Positions 1 through 10,681 of a stretch of 64,000 bases of DNA are shown here, in pieces. The notes under the pieces were generated by a model that saw nothing but the letters and a program-made list of their open reading frames with translations, was not told the DNA's origin and searched no databases. Every line of letters begins with the position of its first letter. Within the stretch, counting starts at the first letter, position 1. Made by a program: the position numbers and the translations under genes. Where the stretch lies: assembly GCF_000801105.2 (NCBI RefSeq), contig NC_079518.1:12656106-12720105 (forward strand), read 5' to 3'. This DNA comes from Raphanus sativus. Lineage: Eukaryota; Streptophyta; Magnoliopsida; Brassicales; Brassicaceae.

Positions 1-271
1 TTCCAAGTGATCCTGACTGTAAGCTGATCCGCACATTCATCTAAGAAAAACATCAAGATGCGATTACATTTGGCGACAAGTCAAGACGAGGAAGAGGGGG
101 CATGAATGCAAAAGTGAAACTGCCGTGAATGCAGCTTATGATGGGATCCCTTTCCTCATAACCAGGTTTGGGCCTTTCACACTCATCATGCATAATTATA
201 TATATTGAATATCATAATCTAAAAAACTTATTTTGTTTGGATGCGAAGTTGATACTTTTCTTATTTTTAAA

Positions 272-590
272 GGGCGTTTTTTCCCACCGGAAGCTCCAAA
301 TCCGCCCTCTTAAAATGAAAGACCAGTTTAGGAACAGCGATGTTCTTTGCCGCATTAGGTAACGTGTCGCACAAGTTAGGTCATGTGGATCCTCGGTCAA
401 CAACTGGTAAACTCATCCGAAAAGGAAACTCCTTCTTCAAGGTATTAAATGCGACGTCCTCCGGATAACTGATGGTCGTGCCAGAGTCTATGATCATACC
501 AACGTTCCATCTTCAGCTAGTTCGTACATAGACTTTTCCATAGAAACGCGTTTTGATCCAACGGTGATGCCTTGTAAGTCAAGGTAAAAC
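272..590 (-). pseudogene. Aspartic protease (A1, nepenthesin-like) fragment
   Basis: Minus-strand translation gives FYLDLQGITVGSKRVS, then IIDSGTTISYPEDVAF, then VPKLVFHFKRADLELPVG. In plant A1B aspartic proteases the second catalytic site is a DSGT motif within IIDSGTT, and an LVFHF-x-GADLxLP block follows it, so the order fits. The three blocks lie in different frames and stops fall between them, so this is a decayed remnant. Neither the N-terminal half (first DTGS site) nor the C-terminal end is recognisable nearby. The assignment is by motif only; the exact subfamily is not known. Confidence 0.7.
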
Positions 591-1222
591 TACTAATTAT
601 AGTCTGTGATACCAATAATAAACGTCAAAATACATGATACGGACGGTACGTATTGACTGACTCTATAGACTTTTGTGCAATTATTATTAAATAAAAAAAA
701 TTTTCTAAAATGTTCATATTATTACAAAAAAATTTGTCCATAAGTTCGCTTACTAAAACAAAATCACAGAATAACAAAAATCAAACTAAAACCGACTTGG
801 TTAAGCAAGTACCTAAGCAAAACCAGTTGGCCACTCCTCTACTGATCTACATTAGATTCAATTATCACAAGAACACCAACCAAGAACCCACCAGCTGATG
901 CCACAGCTGTAGATGAAGCTGTAGCTGTAGGCAAAAACAAGATATTTAAAGTGAAAGGTTATAGAGCCCATGAGCTGGACAGCAGTAGTGCTTGAGATCT
1001 TGAAACACTTAACCTGCAGTTTCCTATGATGGCTAATGAGAAAAATTAAGTAATTCAAATGTCACCTTCTCTGAGACTCTTCCTCAATTATAGCTAAAGA
1101 ATAACAAAATCATCCACACAAAATTTTATAGCTAAAGAATAACAAAATCATCCACACAAAATTAACATAAAATGCCTCCAAACAAATAAAAAAAAATAAA
1201 AAATTGCACAAGCATTTTCTGT
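591..1222. other. Intergenic spacer with a possible lipid-transfer-protein scrap
   Basis: No intact gene is visible. On the minus strand, about 845-1060, one frame reads LSVSRSQALLLSSSWA. Across a possible intron it continues with a Ser/Ala/Thr-rich stretch and a hydrophobic tail (GGFLVGVLVII). That combination resembles the C-terminus of GPI-anchored non-specific lipid transfer proteins. It is short and frame-broken, so it is only a suggestion. Confidence 0.25.
1089..1164. repeat. 38 bp tandem duplication
   Basis: Two adjacent, essentially identical copies of a 38 bp unit beginning TATAGCTAAAGAATAAC lie just downstream of the F-box pseudogene. It looks like a recent slippage-type duplication. 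Confidence 0.85.
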
Positions 1223-2454
1223 TTAGAAATACAGCAAGTTCTCAACGTCATCAAATCCAGCAATGTCACAAGTGTTGGTAAGATAGCGGTTTGGTGTTTC
1301 TTTTATTTCAACTTTTCTCATATCATTCTTTTGTAAATCATAAAGAAATATGTAGAAATAAGCTCTAATTTGAGGTTCCAGCATAACCACTCCTGGTCCA
1401 TAATCAGTTTTAACCCGGGGTACCAAGATAACTTCACCTTTTCTTGTTGTACCTAGTACCCTCAAACTCATGTTATCGCCTATATGCATTTTGAGTATAT
1501 TCAGTTGAGAAGGATGCAAAAACATAGTCTTCTTTGACCACCTATTCTTTATTGCATCTTCCATAACCCATAGTTTCGTCTTACCTTCTCTCTGAAGACA
1601 AGAAAAGTGTAAAATAGCTAATTTTTCACCGTATTCTATGAGATCAACAAGAGACCACCACTCAGCATTTTTAGGTACTTATTGAACAATGATTTCTTCA
1701 GTATTCACATCGAAGCTCACAAGAACAGAATCAGGCAAATGAACCCAAGCAAGGCTATACATACGCCCATTGATAGTCAACCCTTGTGTTAAAGTCATAT
1801 GCGGTGGATACTGGCACGGAACCTTTTGCCATCGACGTGTTGAAACATCTTCTCCTAGTAGCAAGACCCACTGTTCTGACAAGTACCTCGATAACTCTTC
1901 TCCCCTGGTTTTTGAAACGGTGCAAAGAACTTTATATTGATCATGAACAGGGTCGTGACCAATATGTACATGATCTTCTTATACTTGTGATCTTCAGGTA
2001 TGATGTTGGATTCTTCTATGTCCGGTAAGAGTACAAGTTGCCTAGTGGTAGTATTATATATCTTCGCACTTTGCCCATTCACAAAGCACATCAAACCGCG
2101 AAAAACGTGAGAGACGTGGTAGCCTCTCATCGCTGGGATGGTAAAATCTTGGTCGGCCTCAAAGGAAGATATAGTGTTACCCGAGTCAGATCTAAGAGAA
2201 GCTGATAATAACGCGTCGTGACTGTTGTCAAAGAAACTCAAACTCATGTATAGACGAGGTGTAGATGATGAAACCCTTTGGAAGCGCTTGGTGAAATATT
2301 GTGAACAGATTAGGGATGACCACAGCTTCGATACAGATTTGAACTTCATAAGGGATTTAGCAGGAAGTCTCATGAGAATATCTACCACGAGATCAAAAGG
2401 AATCTCCCGTGTAGGTTCATGGCTTCTTCTTGTTACTTTCGATCTCCTCTTCAT
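1223..2454 (-). pseudogene. F-box protein with F-box-associated (FBA) domain, disrupted
   Basis: The N-terminus carries an F-box, with IPFDLVVDILMRLPAKSL early and SVSKLWSSLI after it. This is the Skp1-binding part of an SCF ubiquitin ligase subunit. It is followed by an FBA-type region with LVLLPDIEES, SEQWVLLLGED and LAWVHLP. The likely start is at 2454 (MKRRSKV); an upstream in-frame ATG also exists at 2523. Two lesions break it: a frameshift near 1975-1990, after the EDHKYK block, and an in-frame TAA at 1679. The frame then stays open to the stop at 1223. Matching segments occur in the fragment at 14.2-15.0 kb, which shows what the unbroken reading should be. A FBA family member is likely; target unknown. 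Confidence 0.85.
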
Positions 2455-2807
2455 TCTCCTTCTCTCCCGTAAGAAGATGACGGCTAGGTGAAAAGAAAAA
2501 GCCAAATTATTGTTCTTTTCCACCTAACCATTATGTCTACAACTATTTATTTTCGTAACAAATCATATAGTAAACATTATAATAGCATTTATTCAGAAAG
2601 CTACAATAATTAAAAATTACAAAATACAAATAAAAATTATACAACTAAAAATTAAACTGAATTAATTTATAATTAAAAATAAAATAAATTTTATTTATAA
2701 ATTAAAATCAGTTTACAAAAACTAAACCAAATAAAGTAAAACAAATAACACATTAAACCAAAAACTAATCTACACCTAATCTTCACGAAGCCAACCGTCT
2801 CTTTTTA

Positions 2808-3057
2808 GAACAGTATTATTGGTGTCCTTAGGTGAGTCCTAAGGGAAGGGGACCATAAAAACAGCAGAATCAAGAAGGATAAGAAAAAAAAGTTGTTAAC
2901 TAAAAAACATTTGCAATGCGTCTTTAACACTGTTTGCGGATCCCACAACACGTGGTGGCCCGCGATTGATTGATTGACTTTTATTTTTTTTTAAAATCAG
3001 AAAACTAAAAAAGAAAGATTTGAAGGACTTTTTTTAGTCCTACCAATAATGATGCCC
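2808..3057. mobile_element. Tourist-like MITE (PIF/Harbinger type), 250 bp
   Basis: The left end GAACAGTATTATTGGTG and the reverse complement of the right end, GGGCATCATTATTGGTAGG, form an imperfect terminal inverted repeat. TTA lies immediately outside both ends (2805-2807 and 3058-3060), the usual 3 bp target duplication of PIF/Harbinger elements. There is no coding capacity. Confidence 0.7.
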
Positions 3058-3060
3058 TTA

Positions 3061-4710
3061 TGTCCGTCTGCTCTCCTCACGACGGCTCCGCCTACTCTGC
3101 TCACAGACCACCACCTTATTAGTGTTCTTCACAGCAGCCTTTAGATCCACAGCTTCATAATAGTTTTGAACCCAACTTTCTCTTCGTTCCCATTCTTCTC
3201 TCCCTCAAGCTGCATAAAAACAAGATATAACTCTATGGTTAAGAAGACGATTTAAAGACAACTCTACTGCTGATCTCTCAGTGTCTCTGTTACTTGTACT
3301 GATATCACCTGTATCAACATAATCATCTTTCTTAAAGAATGATAAATCAGTACTGATCTTCTGTTACAGACACGATTCTATTGGACTCATAACACCTTGG
3401 AAATTTTTGAGAGAACCATTAGTTCAGCCATCATACTGAAACCAAAAAGACAAATCATTATAGAGTAAGATGATTGCAGAGTTTACCTCCAGTTCTCATG
3501 AATTGAGAGACATGCTTCATGAGTATTGGTTGTGAGAAGATCCTTTACACTCTCTTCGATTATTCTATATTCAAACTTTCCTACAACACAAAAAGGACAA
3601 GGAGTTAACCCATGCCAAACTCCATGTTCTTTGGCTGTAACAATCACAAAATTAAAACATGTTCTCTTTGATTTTCTTAAAGTAGTCATTAACATGTTCA
3701 GTTAGCATGGAAAGACCAGAGACTTTATGCAAATCAAACATGTGAATTAGTTTGCATAAACTTGCAAACCGAACCAATATTGGTAGGAAAGCTAAGGAGG
3801 CTCTGGATACGGAACACATGTGCACAAGAAGTCACCTTCACAGTTAAGAACCCAAATACAATATTAATCGAACAAGTTAGTCCAGCAATAGAAATCTGAA
3901 ACACTTCTGACCAAAATGTATAAAGAAACCAGCTGAGATACAATCACTAAGAAACCAGAGTCCAGACACAACGAAAAAGCAATAGATCGAGAAAATTGAT
4001 ACACTTACAACGTTGTCCTCAGCTGGTCTGTGGCTGTTATTCATCAATGTTCCAGCCTGAACGTACCTGCAAACAGAAATGTACAAGGCACAGTCATTAT
4101 AAAAGCATGTTACACGAACCAAGGAGCAAAAGACAGTTAAAAACCATAGAATAAGGTACTTACAAAAAAATCATGTTAATCATGTCACACGAACCAGAAA
4201 GAAGAAGTTTTTACCTTTTTATTAGAACCATGGATTTGGGGAAGGTTTAAAATCGATTCAGTTTTGATTGGATCTTGCAGATATTAGTCGTTTATTAGCA
4301 TCTTTGGTGTTGACTTTGTTTGGATCTTGCAGATCTTAAACCTGTTCCAAATTCTTCTTCTCTAGGATTGGTAACTGCTGCTGCTCACTGCTCATCATGG
4401 TTCAGATGCAGGTAAAGAATCAATTGTCCTTGCGGCCTGTTGCATCATGTATCTTGGCTTTTTTGGATTTTAGGTGACAATGCTGAGCTTAAACCTGCTG
4501 CAAATGCTTCCCCTCTAGTTGCGTCTCATACTGGTGAAGATGGAGGTATATGAATCAATAATCCTTTTGCGTCCTTTCTCTGCCTTCATGGGTCTTAATT
4601 TGTCTGTCAACCCATTTCCTATGATCCGCTCCCTCGAGACCTTTGAGGACTAGACCAATGAAGATCGCAAGCGCTATTTCGACCATTTGCGCTATGAGCA
4701 GCGCCACCAT
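3061..4710. other. Intergenic, no gene assigned; exon-like repeated block at 4325-4560
   Basis: No supported gene. At about 4330-4420 and 4470-4545 two similar stretches read LKPVPNSSSL and LKPAANASPL. Each is followed by a GGTA/GGTATA donor-like site and then AATCAAT plus TCCTTTTGCG-like sequence. They look like two diverged copies of one small exon with its downstream intron edge. I do not recognise the protein. Confidence 0.35.
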
Positions 4711-5107
4711 TATTTTGCATATGCTAATGTAGTATAACGATTTAATAAATCTGACCACTTTTGTGTATTCAATCATCATCAAAAAAATTATAAACAATTT
4801 TAGTACAGTTTTTTTCATTTGTTTTGTAATATTGTTGGGATTATCATAGTAATGATAGTAGTCAGCGTTAACAAAGTTTCAACTTGTCATATGTATATTT
4901 TTTCTATTTGAAGGAAATTATGTGATCAACATTCTTTATGTTAAAATAACTAAAATACTTAATCATAATCTATGTTTATGCAGACTATATTAATAGTGAA
5001 TTCATATAAATATTTGTCAACAAAGTATTACAATTGGTAAAAATAAACTTTCTATTGTTTTCTTATGGAATATACAGCTTATCTTTAAAACAGTTTTAAT
5101 GGATCTT

Positions 5108-5145
<38 letters not shown>

Positions 5146-6030
5146 TTTGATTAACTTGATCAAAAGAAATACATTAACAATAAATTTGAATTACTAAATT
5201 ATTATGTCACCTTATCGAGTGACCAAAGTGTAGTTCAAATTTTATTTCTAGGAAACAACTTCTTTATATAATGGTGAGATCAATATCTTGGAGAAATTTC
5301 TAAGAGAAAAACAACTTGTTTTTTACCAACAAATGAATTTGTTAATGATCAAAGTAATCATCTGTAAACTTATTGTGAATTACATTTGGTATCAGATTGT
5401 AAGAGATATATTATTGATGGGTCGGTATAACTTGTTTCTCAAGAATATCTGCACATATGTTTGAACCACGATTACTCCAACCGAATTGAATGACTTGAAA
5501 TTTTCTCTGCCATATTTTTTTTGTTTTATTTTGTTTTGTGTTCATTTAAATTTCAAATTCTCAATTTAACTTGCTCTCAGTTGGTTATGCTAAAATGTAT
5601 ATTCTGAAATCATGCTTGTTCCATTTTAAAGTTTTGTTTCCATTTATGATTCTATTACTTTATTAAACTCCAATTATTCTTATACTATGTTGTTTTTCCA
5701 TATGATGTAACTACTTAAAAGCAGATAATGTTACTTCCATCTAAAATTTTAAACAACTGCAATTGCATCTCGAGGTTGTCATTTGTGTTCTATTTTCCAT
5801 GTTTTTGGTGATTCTTGAATTATATGCTTCACTTTGAACACTAAGTGGAGGCTGCCATAAGGTTTTAAGAAACTAAACTATAAAATATTTGCTAAATTTG
5901 ATATACTTAAATTTATCTGTAGTTTTTGCTGGAGACAGCTACGCCATTTTGTGCTACATAAATCTGTCAGCTTGCATCATCATATATAAGATAATTTTGA
6001 TATTACACTCAACTATATAAAAGCAGGTAT
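4711..6030. repeat. Local segmental duplication, copy A
   Basis: This stretch is closely related, in the same orientation, to 15131-16270. Both begin TTTTGCATATGCTAATG, share several long blocks, and end at a CAGGTATGTRGCC motif. Copy A has about 200 bp (near 5310-5510) that copy B lacks. A (TA)n run lies at 5111-5143, and copy B has a much shorter version. No coding sequence is recognised. Confidence 0.85.
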
Positions 6031-6797
6031 GTGGCCGTACCGCCAGTCAACATCAAGAATTAGAGTTTTGTTTATGTACCGTACCCTCTATTATAAAATA
6101 TGCATATATCTTTATTTTATACTAATATCCTAAGTATTTTCCCGGTACATGCAGACTTAATTTTCTTACAAATATTTATTGGTTTATATTTTATTAATTC
6201 AAAAATCAGTATGATAATTTACTATTTATTTTTTCAAAATAAATAAATCAAACATCAATATATAATATATATGACTAAAAATCATTAAAATATATATGTT
6301 TAGTATTGTGTTAATATTTTAAAAGAAAACATTCACATATTAGAAATATTTTAAAAAATATATTTATACAAAATGGTTTTAGTTGGTTAATATTTAATTA
6401 TAAATAGTTTATATGTTATTTTCTATCTTTTATAATTGAAGATAACAACATAGTATATAAGAATTTTCTTATTTAAAACTTCTATTATTATTATTATTAT
6501 TATTAAAAATTGGTTTTAATTATATAATTAATTATACATACAATTCATTAAAGGTAATATTGACTTTAACCGCTTAATTTATAAATTATTTTTATATTTT
6601 ATTTTTAGTAATTGAAAAAATGTTTTAAGATAAAAACACAATATATAAGAATTGTCTTATTTTTTAAAAAATAATATATTTAATAAAAATTCGTTTTTGA
6701 TTATATAATTAATTGCATATAAAATTCATAAAATTAATATTATTAATAAAAATTCGTTTTTGATTATATTATTTCAATTTTCTTCAATTTTTTTTCT
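6031..6797. other. AT-rich spacer with reiterated short blocks
   Basis: No gene. It contains a (TTA)n microsatellite near 6484-6504 and several diverged copies of a block like TTTTGATTATATAATTAATT. The block also occurs after 7100, so the SINE at 6.8-7.1 kb seems to have inserted into this repeat. Confidence 0.6.
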
Positions 6798-7095
6798 TGG
6801 TCCAATGGTTTGACTAATGGTTTATTAATGTTTTAACACCCGGAGGTCTGGAGTTCAAACCCCAGAAAATACCAAATTATGTAGATTATGGAAAAACGGG
6901 TTACAAGAGATCTTCAGCTTGGTGCATGGCGTACCATCGAACATGGATCTTATAGGACGGCTCAGAGTGGTGCAGTCAGACGTGTATTCTCAAAGGGTGG
7001 TAGAATTGTCGGCTGTAAAATCGTCTTTATAATATTCTCATCGTTGTAATAGCATAATTTCTCGATAATAATCGATTCAGACGTTAAAAAAAAAA
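6798..7095 (+). mobile_element. tRNA-derived SINE
   Basis: A box A-like sequence (TGGTTTGACTAATGG, 6806-6820) is followed about 40 bp later by a box B-like sequence (GGAGTTCAAACCCC, about 6850-6863). This is the split internal RNA polymerase III promoter of tRNA-derived SINEs. The unit ends in a run of ten A at 7086-7095. It cannot fold as a normal tRNA across its length. Target duplications are obscured by the AT-rich repeats around it. Confidence 0.6.
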
Positions 7096-7402
7096 TTATA
7101 TAATTAATTATATATAAATTTCATTAAGTTTTTGATTATATAATTAATTACATATAAATTTCATTAAGGATATCATCGAATTTGACCACTCTAATTTTTA
7201 ACGTGAAAGCTCGATTACGAAAAATCACTTCGCAAATAATAGTATAGATATGAGATGTGGAACATCAAAGCTACATCTCTAAATGTCAAATGGAAATAAT
7301 CAATACTAATTTTATTACACAAATGTGAAACAAACAAGCAAGGGCAGGCCATCATATATTTCAATAGTACACATACAATTATTTCAGTAATATCTCTCAC
7401 AA
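7096..7402. other. AT-rich 3' flank of the DC1 gene
   Basis: Continuation of the AT-rich repeat interrupted by the SINE, then the probable 3' untranslated region of the DC1 gene. Nothing else is recognised. Confidence 0.5.
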
Positions 7403-9559
7403 TTAAAGCGATACCATCCTTAAAAAACGAACATAATTAAAACATTTTAGAGAACAAGCTATTAAGCCGGAACATTGGAAAGCTATTTTGTGTGGACTAC
7501 GATTCAGACAATTGGCGCAAATGGGTCGAGACATGAGATGATTATTGGACAAAACATCTACCTGTTTACCGTAGAATAAGAGTGATGAACCAGGCTTCAT
7601 GAATAAGTCTCTTCCAATCAAACATCCGATATGTAGGGTGACACAACAGTACTGATCACACGTATAAAACCATTTGTTCAAATCTATTTTTCTTTCACAA
7701 ACCTCACACCAATAGGTCATGGTTGTACTTGTATCCTCGCCATAAGAAAGAGTGAGGATATGCTTATCATGCTTATACCTCACCTTTGGAGGTATAGTAG
7801 CACACTGGAAACACATAGAAAAGTCATCACATTCAATGCAATTGAATGTTTCCTTTATCTTAAGAGAGCAAACACTACATGATCCCCACACTTCTGGTTT
7901 AGTGGTTAGAAATAAAGGATGTGCATGGCTTCCATGGACTAATGGCTCAGAAGTTGTGGCACACTGAACATGGAGATGAAAATTACATTCTTCTTTACCA
8001 CACTCATACGAAAAACAAGCTGCTGGTATTAACCTATCACAAGCTGAGCATGTAATGTGGTCATATCCTCCCACTGGAACTAGAACAAGCTGATGTGGAT
8101 GTATCGGATGATATATTTTGCGAGAAAGATTAGCACATGTTTCATGAAGAACAAATTCGCATTGCACACAAGAGTAGAAGTTACCGAAATAGATTGGGGT
8201 GACACATGCTTGGCACAGCTTAGTCTCGTCGTAAACTTTTTCTTTGTTCTCGTCCAATCTCAAAAGATGACGATCATGACTAAAATGACGTATGACTCCG
8301 TCACTTATCCTCACAAATGGTTCAACTTCCTCTTCAATTTCTTCAGGCACTCCGTCAAGATCTATGCCATCCCACACATTACTTTGTGTGGCACATCTTG
8401 AATGTGCAGCATAGGAACAACCATCCTTAACACAAGAATAACCCCCGTAATCATTTTCCATCTTTCTACGGCAAACACCGCATGACAAGTGACCTTCTTG
8501 AGTAAAAGATGGGGTAAAGAAGATGCGGTGGTGGGGATGGCGAGAGATCCTTATGACACGCGGTAAGCTGATACATTTCTGATGGATGACAAAGTCGCAA
8601 GGTGGGCATACATAGAAAGGACATGCTGAATGGGTCAAGGCACAAATACTGCAAGGAAAAGAAGCTTGGGTAGGAAAGAGAGCAAGTGTATGCTCATGCC
8701 ACTTGGGAAAGTCTCTAGCTAAGATGAGTGGTTTCTCCACACAAGAAACGTTGATAGCGTAATCGCAGGCCGAGCAATAATAAAATACCTCATGGAGATA
8801 ACCATCACAACAATAGCATACTCTAGTTTCACTGCCAAATCTCAAGGACACGAGCTGGAGAGAATGCTTGGGATGAAGAGGGTGTTTGATTTGGATTGGA
8901 GCCTTATCATATTCTTGATGGTACTTCCCATTGCAACTCCCACAAATGAAATGAGTGAAGTTATTATTATCCCCTCCTATTAACTTGAATTTTTTCCATC
9001 TTCCAATGAAACAATTCCACTTGGCTCTGATCCTCCACTTGACATCGCCTTCTCGAAAGACTTTGATTTTTCCTCCTTTGTCGATGGATACTTGTCGCTG
9101 TGGGCATAACTGAATAAGCTTCTTAGAATTCAAATAGATGACGAGTGAGACTATTTCACGTGCGAGTGACACGAGCCTTGGAGCTGGCTCCAGTCCTAGT
9201 GTTTGGCGAAGGGCTATGGGGAAGAACAAATCAGAATCAGGCATGGAGATTTTTCTTGAGATTAGTGAGATGAGACTCGAAAGGGGCTCCGGCAGGGAAG
9301 AGGAGTTGAAGAGAGAGACTGCTTGAGCGACGAGCGAGATGAGCTTAGACTCGGGCTTCTTAGGCAAGGCATCAAAGTCAACAGATCTGACGAGAGAGAT
9401 AATCTGAATCAACGGTGTTATGATCCTTATGAACTTTACGTTCCGATACTCCTCCAACTCTGAGTCTGAATCTGTTCCTGAATCAGCACTGTCATCATCG
9501 GCGGCGTTGACTAGTTGAGAAATGAGTGAGATGAGCTCTGACTCCAAATCTGTCTCCAT
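7403..9559 (-). CDS. DC1 domain-containing (Cys/His-rich C1-like) protein, 718 aa
   Basis: A single intact exon. Residues 1-160 are built from short Leu/Ser-rich repeats (SELISLISQLV, SKLISLVAQAV, SSLISLISRKI, RLVSLAREIVSLV), a feature of Brassicaceae DC1 proteins. From about residue 225 to the end there are successive divergent C1/DC1 zinc-binding modules with the H-x-H-x-L, C-x2-C, C-x2-C and H-x2-C pattern, for example HPLHPKHSLQL, CYCCDGYLHE, CSACDYAINVSC and CPPCDFVIHQKC. The length is normal for the family (about 600-720 aa). DC1 proteins are thought to bind zinc and perhaps lipids or protein partners; individual roles are mostly unknown. The first Met at 9559 fits the repeat start. A transposon sits about 200 bp upstream, so its promoter may be altered. 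Confidence 0.93.
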   Translation of the reverse strand: METDLESELISLISQLVNAADDDSADSGTDSDSELEEYRNVKFIRIITPLIQIISLVRSVDFDALPKKPESKLISLVAQAVSLFNSSSLPEPLSSLISLISRKISMPDSDLFFPIALRQTLGLEPAPRLVSLAREIVSLVIYLNSKKLIQLCPQRQVSIDKGGKIKVFREGDVKWRIRAKWNCFIGRWKKFKLIGGDNNNFTHFICGSCNGKYHQEYDKAPIQIKHPLHPKHSLQLVSLRFGSETRVCYCCDGYLHEVFYYCSACDYAINVSCVEKPLILARDFPKWHEHTLALFPTQASFPCSICALTHSACPFYVCPPCDFVIHQKCISLPRVIRISRHPHHRIFFTPSFTQEGHLSCGVCRRKMENDYGGYSCVKDGCSYAAHSRCATQSNVWDGIDLDGVPEEIEEEVEPFVRISDGVIRHFSHDRHLLRLDENKEKVYDETKLCQACVTPIYFGNFYSCVQCEFVLHETCANLSRKIYHPIHPHQLVLVPVGGYDHITCSACDRLIPAACFSYECGKEECNFHLHVQCATTSEPLVHGSHAHPLFLTTKPEVWGSCSVCSLKIKETFNCIECDDFSMCFQCATIPPKVRYKHDKHILTLSYGEDTSTTMTYWCEVCERKIDLNKWFYTCDQYCCVTLHIGCLIGRDLFMKPGSSLLFYGKQVDVLSNNHLMSRPICANCLNRSPHKIAFQCSGLIACSLKCFNYVRFLRMVSL

Positions 9560-10174
9560 GGAGTTTTGCGATCTGCGAGCGAAACAGAGAAGTCAAAGAT
9601 TTAAGGAAACAAGTCAACGATAGATAGCCTTTTTGATCCAAAAAAGTCAATGATAGCGTTGGATTTTTTCATAGACGAAAAGTCAACATCGTTTAAAGAA
9701 GAAGCAAATCAATATAAGAAATAGATCCAGAATCGAAGTGTGTCTAAATTACCTTAGACCACCCGCAATGGGGGATTTAACCCAATCCTTAGCACAAATC
9801 CTTGTGCATTTGAGATTAAAATAATAATAAAAAAATTTCTGTAGCTAAGGATGAGTCCTTAATTAAGTCTTTTATGGACCTGATCCTTACCAGATCCTTG
9901 ATGTGTTGGCGACGTATGATTCGTCTTCTACTTCTTTTCTTTTTTTTTGTTAAAGGGTTTCGTCTTCTACTTCTTCTTCTCCGATCGATCTATTTTCTCA
10001 GTCTCCAAAGATTCTCCTCTCTTCCGATTTTTATAGCAGCGAAGAAGATTTGATTTGGTTTTGAATGATCGACGAGGATTGCTGATGGCTACAGGTCGCG
10101 GATTTGCATTTCGGAATGGGGAGCATTACTCGATGCAGAGACGTGACGGATGCAGAATACGATTACTGTTCTGA

Positions 10175-10559
10175 GCAAACTCAAACCACTTGTTCACTGC
10201 AGGACTTGCCGATAGCATGGGAGTTAGGTATAACTTGTTTAATGACTCATCTGTTTTTGATTTAAATGTCTCTAACTACAATCTTTCTTCAGGAAAAAGC
10301 CAATGCGAGTGTATAGCGTGGTGAAGTATGCAGCGATTGCATGTGGAGACGCTGAGGTGTTCATGAAGTTTGCGCAGTCGAGGTACAAGGAGAAGATATG
10401 GGCCCACGCAGCTGGAGTGGTGATTGTGGAAGAAGCTGGTGGTGTGGTGACTGATGCTGGAGGGAGAAACTTAGATTTCTCAAAAGGAGTTTACTTGGAA
10501 GGTCTTGACAGAGGAATCATAGCGTGTTCTGGTCAAGTTCTGCATGATAAGTTTATAGG
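10175..10559 (+). pseudogene. SAL1/HAL2-like 3'(2'),5'-bisphosphate nucleotidase fragment
   Basis: Two exon pieces are visible. The first (to 10227) ends GLADSMGV and is joined across a 65 bp GT-AG intron (10228-10292) to RKKPMRVYSVVKYAAIA, then VFMKFAQSRYKEKIW, GVVIVEEAGGVVTDAGG and DRGIIACSGQVLH. These are C-terminal blocks of plant PAP phosphatases (inositol monophosphatase fold), which remove the 3'-phosphate of phosphoadenosine phosphate. The N-terminal two thirds is missing. Reading 5' of about 10174 meets an in-frame TGA. In the metal-binding W-D-x-A-A-G motif the Asp is Ala (IWAHAAG), so even an intact copy would be expected to be inactive. The normal C-terminus is replaced by 65 bp repeats from 10571. 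Confidence 0.8.
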
Positions 10560-10570
10560 TGCTGTTAATT

Positions 10571-10681
10571 GTATGTTTGCTACAATGCATCACATGTACG
10601 TTTGCTACAATGCATCAAGAGAAGAAGAATCTAAGGTATGTTTGCTACAATGCATCACATGTACGTTTGCTACAATTCATT
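10571..10681. repeat. 65 bp direct repeat, nearly two copies
   Basis: The unit starting GTATGTTTGCTACAATGCAT at 10571 recurs at 10636 with few changes. Each copy itself contains two related halves (TTTGCTACAATGCATC). It directly follows the captured SAL1-like exon inside the Harbinger-like element. Confidence 0.8.

Noticed and set aside
4555..4818. 87-codon minus-strand frame with hydrophobic residues
   Set aside because: No recognisable motif, AT-rich, and it crosses the boundary of the segmental duplication.
6806..6863. A tRNA gene
   Set aside because: Box A and box B-like sequences are present, but there is no cloverleaf-compatible acceptor stem and an A tail follows; a SINE fits better.
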